Assembly: GCA_022510905.1 (NCBI GenBank)
Contig: JAFLSN010000003.1
Span: 1 to 64,000 of the forward strand
Direction: 5' to 3'
Length of the DNA stretch: 64,000 nt
DNA from: Treponema sp.
Lineage (GTDB): Bacteria; Spirochaetota; Spirochaetia; Treponematales; Treponemataceae
Numbering within the stretch: the stretch's first letter is position 1; each line of letters begins with the position of its first letter. The translations under genes were made by a program, and so were the position numbers. The notes under the pieces were generated by a model. It saw nothing but the letters and a program-made list of their open reading frames with translations. It made no database searches and had not been told where the DNA came from. Of this stretch, positions 33,845 to 41,370 are shown piece after piece.

Positions 33845-33887
33845 AGAAAATCTCCTTAAAAAAATCCATGAATGTAGTAGGATGAAT

Positions 33888-33915
33888 ATTATCATCAATT
33901 TTATGAATTGGTCAA
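33888..33915 (-). promoter_or_regulatory. Promoter of the rpmH operon
   Basis: On the minus strand TTGACC (33915-33910), a 16-bp spacer and GATAAT (33893-33888) lie ~45 bp before the rpmH start. It is the only good sigma-70 candidate in the 335-bp gap before rpmH. Confidence 0.6.
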
Positions 33916-34069
33916 TAGGACATTGTAAAGAGTGCAAGCAATTTATTTTATTCACGCGGGAATAGTACATATCGTGCTTACGCGAATAAAACCCCTTGTT
34001 TGAAGTCATGCTGCAAGTATTGAAATAAATAGTATGTGTACTTGACTGCACTACCTACAAAAAGATTTC

Positions 34070-34156
34070 TTTGTCACTGCTCAGTTATCAAATTTAAGAA
34101 AATTCATACCATACTTCACGGAGTGAAGCCATGCTTTTGCGTTGTATTGATTAAAA
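34070..34156 (-). repeat. Dispersed intergenic repeat, copy G (complete)
   Basis: Read on the minus strand it runs AATCAATACAACGCAAAAGC, GGCTTCACTCCGTGAAG, GGTATGAA, then TTGATAACTGAGCAGTGACA. It aligns over its whole length with copy C (44524-44608), including the TTGATAACTGAGYAGTGAYAAA tail. It holds the perfect palindrome CTTCACGGAGTGAAG (34114-34128). It lies in the 335-bp rpmH/dciA gap, in which the rest (33916-34069) shows only an imperfect inverted repeat near 33950-33995. Confidence 0.6.
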
Positions 34157-34179
34157 TATTCTGAAAAATATATAAAATA

Positions 34180-34731
34180 CTATCCTTCATGCTGAGCGCG
34201 TTTTTTTAAATCCTCAAAAATACTGTTGAGTTCTGGAGGAAGGGCACAAGTGACGCTGCTGCCACCAGAATTGTTTTTTACATCATTTTTATTTGCCTGT
34301 GCAGCAGACAAAAACGCTTCTTCCTGGGTAATGCGGCTCATGGTCTGCTGCTTGACAACTTCAACTGAAGGCGCCGATTTTTCAGCGTTGAACAAATTAG
34401 CGCGTTGACCCTTCAGCGTAAACATAATGCCGTGAACATCAAGCTGGGGCAGTTCACGATTTATTCCAGTCAAAATGAATTTCTTATGAAGCTGAATTAA
34501 TTCCATCCAACCAGGATGGTCAACTTCAACATGGAGCATTCCGTTTTTTAAATCTACCACGCGGCTATGGTCTACAAGATTCTGTCCTTCATTCGGATTG
34601 GAGGATTTTATGCGAAGCAGTACAATGCGCCAAACATTCAGCATGGATTGGGCATTCTTAATATCGCCAAATCGAATGTTTTGAAATGTGTTGCTTATAA
34701 TTTCACTGAACGGAACAACATTTTCATCCAT
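34180..34731 (-). CDS. DciA-like protein (DUF721), putative replicative helicase loader
   Basis: A 183-residue protein. Residues ~5-110 match DUF721/DciA ('FQNIRFGDIKNAQSMLNVW', 'GMLHVEVDHPGWMELIQLHKKFILTGIN'), the domain that binds and loads DnaB in bacteria lacking DnaC or DnaI. The C-terminal ~70 residues are low complexity. The start (34731) overlaps the recF stop by 8 bp (ATGGATGA). Position immediately after dnaA-dnaN-recF is conserved for DciA-like proteins. A start at 34752 in the same frame is possible. Confidence 0.82.
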   Translation of the reverse strand: MDENVVPFSEIISNTFQNIRFGDIKNAQSMLNVWRIVLLRIKSSNPNEGQNLVDHSRVVDLKNGMLHVEVDHPGWMELIQLHKKFILTGINRELPQLDVHGIMFTLKGQRANLFNAEKSAPSVEVVKQQTMSRITQEEAFLSAAQANKNDVKNNSGGSSVTCALPPELNSIFEDLKKRAQHEG

Positions 34732-35854
34732 GGATTTCTTTCCACCCGCCATTCTGAATATTGTAAACCCGCGTACTCGCACGACGGTAACGCTCATACG
34801 GCTCGCCAGGCAAAAACGTGCAGAAAAGCTGGTCATAATCAGGCAACAGGGCAACTACTTTCTGGCGTTTTTCGGTGTCAAGCTCAAGCAGAACATCGTC
34901 CATGAGCAACACAGGTTTTTTTTGCGCCACCTGGGTATAATAAACAGCCTGGGCGGTTCTTAGCAGCAACGCAATCAAACGTCTTTGTCCTGTTGAAGCT
35001 GTGGGAACAAAAGTTTGTCCGTTCCGTTCAAAAGTAATGCGGTCACGGTGGGGACCGCTCACAGTTGTGTTCAGTATTTTTTCAGTATTGCGCTTTGATT
35101 TTATGGAATACAGCACATCATCAATACTTGGAATTGTTGCGTCACCAAAAGGATTTTCTTCGGCGCTGTCAGTTCCTGTTTTTTTCCATGAAGAATCGTA
35201 GCGGATTGTTACGCCGTCTATGCCTGTCACACTTTCATACAGTTTTCCGAAAATCTGGTTGAACTGGAACACCGCGTTTTTTCTTTTTTTTTGAATTTCA
35301 AGTCCATTCTGCACAAGCTGAATGTCATACGTGTCAAGCAAATCATACCGTTGTTCTTTTAGGGACATGTTGCGATTTTTTAAAACACGTTTATATCGGC
35401 GAAATACGTCAATATACAGAACATCGTACATGCTCAAACTCTGGTCTATAAAAAAACGCCGGCGTTCTGGAGAACCAACGGCAAAATCCAAATCATCATG
35501 GTTGTACAGAACACAAGGCATAGTGTTCACAAGCTCCTTGCGGTCACGGAGAATTTTACCGTCTTTTTCAATTTTTTTTACGCCATTTTCAAATGTGATT
35601 GCAGTAGTGTGGGTAAGATTATTTTCTTCTTTGAAAATTGTGCGCAAACTCATCGCGGTATTTCCGTGCTTTACCAATTCCGAATCTGTGTGTGTACGAA
35701 ACGAATTTCCATATGCCGAATAATACAGCGCCTCCAGAAGATTACTTTTGCCCTGTCCGTTTTGTCCAACAAAATACACCTCTTTTGCCACCAAATCAAT
35801 CGCCAAATCATCGAGGTTTCTAAAATGAACAGGAGAAAGAGAAAGAAACGGCAC
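34724..35854 (-). CDS. recF: DNA replication and repair protein RecF
   Basis: A 376-residue SMC-like ATPase for recombinational gap repair. Walker A 'GQNGQGKSNLLEALYY' near residue 33, the signature 'STGQRRLIALLLRTAQ' near 290 and Walker B 'LLMDDVLLELD' near 318 are present, as is 'RRFFIDQSLSMYDVLY'. It begins 10 bp after the dnaN stop and overlaps the dciA-like gene, giving the conserved dnaA-dnaN-recF-dciA order. No strong Shine-Dalgarno is seen, consistent with coupling. Confidence 0.96.
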   Translation of the reverse strand: MPFLSLSPVHFRNLDDLAIDLVAKEVYFVGQNGQGKSNLLEALYYSAYGNSFRTHTDSELVKHGNTAMSLRTIFKEENNLTHTTAITFENGVKKIEKDGKILRDRKELVNTMPCVLYNHDDLDFAVGSPERRRFFIDQSLSMYDVLYIDVFRRYKRVLKNRNMSLKEQRYDLLDTYDIQLVQNGLEIQKKRKNAVFQFNQIFGKLYESVTGIDGVTIRYDSSWKKTGTDSAEENPFGDATIPSIDDVLYSIKSKRNTEKILNTTVSGPHRDRITFERNGQTFVPTASTGQRRLIALLLRTAQAVYYTQVAQKKPVLLMDDVLLELDTEKRQKVVALLPDYDQLFCTFLPGEPYERYRRASTRVYNIQNGGWKEIHG

Positions 35855-35864
35855 AGAATATTTG

Positions 35865-36989
35865 CTATTCTTTCTGCATGGGCATAACGATATGGAAGTA
35901 GTCCATTGCCGGTTCAGCCCGCATAGTAACTGCTTTCATTTCTTCGGTAAACTCGAACTTGATTCTTTCGCTGTTGATGCCACGCAATGGTTCTTCAATG
36001 TAGCGGTAGTTCAAGGCAATGACATAATTCTGACCATCATACTGACAGGCAATTTCTTCGTCAGCACTGCCCAAGTCAGAAACTTGTGATGTAATGCGCA
36101 GCGTTCCCGGTTCAATATTGAAATAAATGCGACCTGCTTTTTTGTCAACCATAAGCGCCACACGTTTCAAAGCGCTCATCAAATCGCTGCGTTCAACTTG
36201 AAAATTGTGCGCCTGATTTTCAGGAATGACACGTTCATAATTAGGGAACTGGCCGTCTAGCAGCACCGAGCCAAATTTGTACGTTCCAAACTTGAAAAAA
36301 ATCATTTTGTCAACAATGGCAATGGCAATGGTTCCTTCTTCAGGCGCATGTCTCAAAATAGTGTTAAGAACTTTTGGATGCACAATGGCAGACGGAAAAT
36401 CTGTAACACCGCCAAGCAAGTTTTTTGAGGCAAAGCTCAGTCGGCGGCCATCGGTGGCAACAAGATTCAGCAAATCGCCTTTTTTTTCAAAATAGACACC
36501 GTTCATAAAATATCGGGTTTCATCTTCACTTACAGCAAACGATGTCTGGCTAATCATTTCCTTGATTTCTTTGGAAGGAACTTCAAAATACGGCACATCG
36601 TCTGCGGAATCGAAATCGGGAAATTTTTCCTGCGACATGCTTTTAATCTGAAACTTGATTTTTTTTGCGACAGGCTTAATCAAAACTGTGATTGCCTGTT
36701 CCTCGCCATTTTCATGCGCCTGATTGAATTCTATCTCGCCTTCAGGAAGCGATGTAAGAATGCCCATAAATTTATCGCAATACACGGTCGTAGAGCCTTC
36801 CTGTTCAACCTGCACCGGAAGATGCGTTTCAAAATTGACTTTTATGTCTGTTGCTTTTATAACAAGCGAGTTGTTAAAAGCTGAAAGCAGCACATTTGAA
36901 AGTATAGAGCCAGCATTTTTGGTAGAAATGATTTCCTGAGCGATGGCAATTTCTTTAATCATCGCATCCCGGTCGAACGTAAATTTCAT
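35865..36989 (-). CDS. dnaN: DNA polymerase III sliding clamp, beta subunit
   Basis: A 374-residue protein with three clamp-fold repeats. The start 'MKFTFDRDAMIKEIAIAQEIISTKNAGSILSNVLLSA' and the C-terminal 'YDGQNYVIALNYRYIEEPLRGINSERIKFEFTEEMKAVTMRA', ending 'YFHIVMPMQ', are diagnostic. It encircles DNA and tethers polymerase III. A GGGAGA ribosome site precedes the ATG. It is separated from dnaA by a 388-bp gap that holds the candidate origin. Confidence 0.97.
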   Translation of the reverse strand: MKFTFDRDAMIKEIAIAQEIISTKNAGSILSNVLLSAFNNSLVIKATDIKVNFETHLPVQVEQEGSTTVYCDKFMGILTSLPEGEIEFNQAHENGEEQAITVLIKPVAKKIKFQIKSMSQEKFPDFDSADDVPYFEVPSKEIKEMISQTSFAVSEDETRYFMNGVYFEKKGDLLNLVATDGRRLSFASKNLLGGVTDFPSAIVHPKVLNTILRHAPEEGTIAIAIVDKMIFFKFGTYKFGSVLLDGQFPNYERVIPENQAHNFQVERSDLMSALKRVALMVDKKAGRIYFNIEPGTLRITSQVSDLGSADEEIACQYDGQNYVIALNYRYIEEPLRGINSERIKFEFTEEMKAVTMRAEPAMDYFHIVMPMQKE

Positions 36990-37149
36990 GGTCTATCTCC
37001 CATAAAAGCCAAAGGAAGCTTAATGTTTTTGCGCCGCCTTGCAGCAAAAGAAAAGCGGCGTTTAATATTCAAGTCTGCAACGCAAACTTACTTGGATATA
37101 AAAGTCACTTTGCTCGTGTGGCTTTTATTTCGCATTATCTTGATACAAA

Positions 37150-37345
37150 ACGAACCTGTTGTCCACAATTCTTTTTGTATATGAATTTATAAAATTTAGT
37201 AGTAGTAATAATAAGGACTGTGAATTTCTGGAAAAACACAGTAATTTGTTAAAAAGCAAGCGATTGCCGTGTGCACAGATGCCTGGGGGCAAACTACAGC
37301 TTTTCCACTTTTGCACAGTCTTTAAAGATTTCCACTTGTTATGCA
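37150..37345. other. Candidate replication origin (oriC) in the dnaA-dnaN gap
   Basis: The gap contains TTGTCCACA (37159-37167, one mismatch to the DnaA box), an AT-rich stretch (37170-37196), six consecutive trinucleotides TAG-TAG-TAG-TAA-TAA-TAA (37197-37214), then GGAC and a weak box TGTGAATTT (37219-37227), and farther right TTTTCCACT (37301) and TTTCCACTT (37329). Trios followed by a DnaA box on this side is the arrangement described for the basal unwinding system of B. subtilis. Genes to both sides point away from this locus. Confidence 0.65.
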
Positions 37346-37377
37346 CTAGATTGTATCATATTTTTCACCGTTTGTCT

Positions 37378-38841
37378 TTATTTTTTAAAGTCCTTTATTT
37401 CACGGATAAGAATCTGAATTGTTGAATTTAGGGACGAATCCGTTTTTAGCTGGCATTCTACCTTGTTGTAGCTGTGCATGGCGGTAGTATGATCGCGGCC
37501 GCCGAATTCAGCGCCAATTTCCGGAAACGAATATTCAGTGATTTGGCGTGCGATATAAATGGCAATCTGGCGCGGAATCACAAATTTCTTGTCGCGTTTT
37601 TTGCTTTTTATGTCGCTTATTGAAATGGTGAAATGGTTTGCAACAACTTTCTGAATCAGTTCGATTGTGATTGTGCCGTTTGAAGGTTGGCTTGCAATGT
37701 CACGTATGAGATTCTGAATTTTGTCAAGCGTAACGGTTTGGCCTGTAAGCTCCGTGTAGCCAATCACTTTGTTCAGCGCGGAGGCAAGGTCTCGCACGTT
37801 CGATTGAATGTTTTTTGCGATATAGTCAACAATCTCCGGCAGAAGAGTTTTGTTTTGCGAATCAAGTTTTTTTTGCAGAATTGCATGGCGAACTTCATAC
37901 GGTGGCGGCTGCAAGTCAATAGTCATTCCGCTGTTGAACCGCGTGCTCAGGCGTTCTTCTATGCCTTTTAACTCAGAAATAGGACGATCGCAGGTGAATA
38001 CCATTTGGGCCCGTTTTTGATGCAGGGCTTCAAATGTGTGGAACAGCTCTTCCTGTATGCCTGGCTTCCCAATCAAAAAATGAATGTCATCAAGCAGAAG
38101 TACGTCAAGCTTGCGGTATTTTGACTTGAATTTATCAACGGTTTTGTTTCCGATAGAAAAGGTGAATTCATTTGTGAAATTTTCGGCGCTTATGTAGCAA
38201 ATTTTGTCCTCTTTTTCGGTTTGTGCAAAAATATAATTTCCGATTGACTGCATGAGGTGGGTTTTTCCCAGACCAACACCTCCATATATGAGTATAGGAT
38301 TATAAGCTTTTCCGGGATTTTTTGCGATTGCCATTGATGCATTGTAAGCAAAAGCAGAGTTTTCGCCAGGCACAAAGGTTTCAAATGTGTACGACTTATC
38401 AAGCTGTGGATGCACTCTGGCGGGCTTTGGATTTACGGCAGGCATATCGGAATTCTGCGAGACATTATTGTTTGAATTTTTGGATTGCTGTGTTTCTGGA
38501 AATCCTGCGGTTGTCCGCTCTTTTTTTGCGTCTATTGCAAGTTCATCTTCCGTGGTAACGCCATCTGAAATTGGTTTATTGCTTTCAATGTATGTAATCA
38601 CAATGTTTTGACCGGAAAGCTCAGCTATTTTTTTCTGGACGGCTTCAACATATCCCATGCTCACCATGCGCGACCACATGAATTCAGACGGGACTGCTAC
38701 CGTAATCTGTGAAAGGTTGTCTTCAACATAATCCATCTTGAACCAAATTTTGAATTCATTTTCTTGGCCCTTTTCTTTGTATTCGTCATGAATTTGTTTA
38801 AGTGCTTCATCCCAAAACGCACGGTAGTTTTGTTCACTCAT
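37378..38841 (-). CDS. dnaA: Chromosomal replication initiator DnaA
   Basis: A 487-residue AAA+ initiator. Domain I (1-~90), a low-complexity linker (~100-150), and domain III with Walker A 'YGGVGLGKTHLMQS', Walker B 'VLLLDDIHFLIGK' and sensor 'CDRPISELKGIEERLSTRFNSG'. Domain IV carries the DnaA-box-binding signature 'GGRDHTTAMHSYNKV'. The gene is divergent from gyrB. There is no ribosome site; a promoter -10 lies 8 nt before the ATG. Confidence 0.98.
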   Translation of the reverse strand: MSEQNYRAFWDEALKQIHDEYKEKGQENEFKIWFKMDYVEDNLSQITVAVPSEFMWSRMVSMGYVEAVQKKIAELSGQNIVITYIESNKPISDGVTTEDELAIDAKKERTTAGFPETQQSKNSNNNVSQNSDMPAVNPKPARVHPQLDKSYTFETFVPGENSAFAYNASMAIAKNPGKAYNPILIYGGVGLGKTHLMQSIGNYIFAQTEKEDKICYISAENFTNEFTFSIGNKTVDKFKSKYRKLDVLLLDDIHFLIGKPGIQEELFHTFEALHQKRAQMVFTCDRPISELKGIEERLSTRFNSGMTIDLQPPPYEVRHAILQKKLDSQNKTLLPEIVDYIAKNIQSNVRDLASALNKVIGYTELTGQTVTLDKIQNLIRDIASQPSNGTITIELIQKVVANHFTISISDIKSKKRDKKFVIPRQIAIYIARQITEYSFPEIGAEFGGRDHTTAMHSYNKVECQLKTDSSLNSTIQILIREIKDFKK

Positions 38842-38849
38842 AGCGATAT

Positions 38850-38879
38850 ATTATACTCCGCCTTTACTTTTTTCTTCAA
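38850..38879 (-). promoter_or_regulatory. dnaA promoter, probably giving a leaderless mRNA
   Basis: On the minus strand TTGAAG (38879-38874), 18 bp, and a perfect TATAAT (38855-38850) are followed after 8 nt by the dnaA ATG. The transcript would start at or within one or two bases of the start codon. A GGAG exists only upstream of the -10, hence outside the RNA. Confidence 0.6.
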
Positions 38880-39080
38880 TATGGATATACTACATTTTCA
38901 TAATTATTCTATTATATACGGAAATTTTATTTGCAGAATGAATTTAAAACGCTGATGTTGTTCCGCAGCTTTGCGCAAATAAATGGCATCTTCACTGAAT
39001 TTATTTTGCAAAAACATTTTCATTTTTATAGTGAATGTGTTGGTTTCCGCGATTCAATATTCTAAAAGTGGGGATTTTAT

Positions 39081-41081
39081 ATGTCAGATGAAGTGAACGG
39101 CCAGCAATATTCAGCAAGCAGCATACAGGTTTTAAAAGGACTTGAGGCGGTGCGGAAGCGCCCAGGAATGTACATAGGTTCCACAGGACCAAACGGATTG
39201 CATCATCTGGTGTATGAAGTTGTGGACAATTCCATAGACGAAGCTATGGCTGGCTATTGTGATACAATAACCGTTGCACTTGAGAAAGACGATATATGCC
39301 GCGTGGAAGATAACGGACGCGGAATTCCTGTTGACATACATCCAACGGAAAAAGTTTCGGCGCTGGAGCTTGTGCTTACACGTCTCCATGCAGGTGGAAA
39401 ATTTGACAAGTCGAACTACAAGGTGTCTGGAGGTTTGCACGGCGTTGGTGTTAGCTGCGTGAATGCGCTTTCCGTGTGGATGGAGGCTCTGGTGAACCGC
39501 GAAGGCAAAAGGTACGAGCAGCGTTATGCCGAAGGAAAGCCCAAAACAAAAGTTGAATGCCTTGGTGACACGGAGCTTCACGGCACCACGATCCGCTGGA
39601 AAGCTGACAAGTCAATATTTACCGAAACCACCACATACAATTTTGATGTGCTTTCTGGCAGACTTCGCGAGCTTGCTTTTTTGAATCCAGGCATAACCAT
39701 AAGATTCCGTGACGAGCGACTTGAAACTCCTAAAGAAGTTGTGTATCGCTATGAAGGTGGCATAAGGCATTATGTAACCGTGCTAAACGAAGGAAAAAAA
39801 GTGGTTCCAGAAGAACCAATATACATAAGCGGTGAGGTTGACGCTGGAGTAAATCCAGATTCAGGCAAAGTTATTATAGAAGTGGCCATGCAGTACGTGC
39901 GCGACAGCTACAATGAAAACATTCATTCCTACGTTAACGACATCAACACTCGTGAAGGAGGAACCCACCTCGACGGTTTTAAAATTGCACTGACTGTCAT
40001 ACTGAATAAATTCCTTGAAGCAGACCTTCCTTCAAGAAAAAAAATCCATAACAGGCTTATTGCAGTTACACCAAAAAATCAGACTGCTGAAAAACTTACC
40101 GGCGATGACGTGCGAGCTGGCATTACAGCCGTGCTTTCAGTAAAAGTGCCAGAGCCTCAGTTTGAGGGGCAGACTAAGACAAAGTTGGGCAACAGCGAAG
40201 TGCGAGGATATGTGGATACTTTGGTAAAAGAAAAGTTTACCCAATGGTGCGAGCAGAATCCTCAGCTTGTTGACATGATTTTGGAGAAAGCGGTTGCAGA
40301 AGCTGTTTCGCGGATTGCCGCGCGCAAGGCAAAAGAAGCAAGCCGCCGAAAGTCTGGACTTGACAGTTTCGGGCTTCCTGGAAAGCTCGCCGACTGTACG
40401 TCTAAACATCCTGAAGAATGCGAAGTGTATATTGTGGAAGGTGATTCCGCAGGAGGTTCTGCCAAGCAAGGTCGCGACCCTAAGATTCAGGCAATACTTC
40501 CACTTTGGGGCAAGATGCTTAACGTAGAGAAATCTCACGCTGACAAAGTTATAAACAACGATAAGCTTCAGCCTGTTATAGCTTCTCTTGGCACTGGAAT
40601 AGGCAAGGATTTTGACATAGAAAAGCTCCGTTACCACAAAATCATAATAATGGCAGATGCCGATGTAGATGGAAGCCATATCAGCACGTTGCTCCTTACG
40701 TTCTTTTTCCGGTACATGCCGCAACTCATAGAACACGGATATGTGTATATCGCTATGCCACCGCTCTACCGTGTGAGCTACAAAAAGCATGATTATTTTA
40801 CCTTCACGGATGAGGAAAGGGATAATGTGATTGCAAAGTTACGCGAGGAAAATCCCGGCGACATAAAACTTGATGTGCAGCGATACAAAGGTTTGGGCGA
40901 AATGGAATGGCAGGAACTTAAAGAAACCACAATGAGCCCTGCAAACCGTAAAATGAAGCAGGTGCATCTTACCGATGCAGCGGAAGCCGACAGGATATTC
41001 AACATACTCATGGGCGAAGAAGTAGAGCCGCGCCGCAAGTTCATCGAAGAAAACGCCGAGTATGCCACTCTGGATGTTTGA
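39081..41081 (+). CDS. gyrB: DNA gyrase subunit B
   Basis: A 666-residue ATPase subunit. The GHKL ATPase domain shows 'VVDNSIDEAMAG', 'DNGRGIPVDIHP' and 'GLHGVGVSCVNALS'; the TOPRIM domain shows EGDSAGGSAKQGRD and 'IIMADADVDGSHI'; the C-terminus is 'QRYKGLGEMEWQEL'. With GyrA it supercoils DNA. Length is that of the short (Gram-positive-like) GyrB type. The start has a GGGG ribosome-like site 8 nt upstream. It diverges from dnaA across 239 bp, which holds the dnaA promoter and no other feature I could see. Confidence 0.98.
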   Translation: MSDEVNGQQYSASSIQVLKGLEAVRKRPGMYIGSTGPNGLHHLVYEVVDNSIDEAMAGYCDTITVALEKDDICRVEDNGRGIPVDIHPTEKVSALELVLTRLHAGGKFDKSNYKVSGGLHGVGVSCVNALSVWMEALVNREGKRYEQRYAEGKPKTKVECLGDTELHGTTIRWKADKSIFTETTTYNFDVLSGRLRELAFLNPGITIRFRDERLETPKEVVYRYEGGIRHYVTVLNEGKKVVPEEPIYISGEVDAGVNPDSGKVIIEVAMQYVRDSYNENIHSYVNDINTREGGTHLDGFKIALTVILNKFLEADLPSRKKIHNRLIAVTPKNQTAEKLTGDDVRAGITAVLSVKVPEPQFEGQTKTKLGNSEVRGYVDTLVKEKFTQWCEQNPQLVDMILEKAVAEAVSRIAARKAKEASRRKSGLDSFGLPGKLADCTSKHPEECEVYIVEGDSAGGSAKQGRDPKIQAILPLWGKMLNVEKSHADKVINNDKLQPVIASLGTGIGKDFDIEKLRYHKIIIMADADVDGSHISTLLLTFFFRYMPQLIEHGYVYIAMPPLYRVSYKKHDYFTFTDEERDNVIAKLREENPGDIKLDVQRYKGLGEMEWQELKETTMSPANRKMKQVHLTDAAEADRIFNILMGEEVEPRRKFIEENAEYATLDV

Positions 41082-41370
41082 CGGCCTGTGATTGCATTGT
41101 GTTACACAAAAACTTGAATGTTACACTGTGAAAACTTTTTGAAATCGACAGTTTTTTGTATAGAGACTTCTTTTTGCGGATTATGACAGAAGGCTGAAAA
41201 TACGAACAGAATGCAAAAGTTTTTAGAACAGTGAAAATAAAAGTAGGAGATAAAAAGTGAAGATAAAAGCACGGTCAGAAAAAAATCAATTTGTTGTGAA
41301 TTGGGTATCAATTCTTTTGATTTAAAGCTGAAAATATTTAAAACCACTTGTAGACAACCAGGAGTAATTC

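Noticed and set aside
37022..37060. Hairpin (CGCCGCC/GGCGGCG type) between dnaA and dnaN as a terminator
   Set aside because: A good stem with a bulge, but no T-run on either strand; may still be a processing or pausing site.
38842..39080. oriC in the dnaA-gyrB gap
   Set aside because: AT-rich but without DnaA-box-like clusters or trios; the dnaA-dnaN gap is the better candidate.
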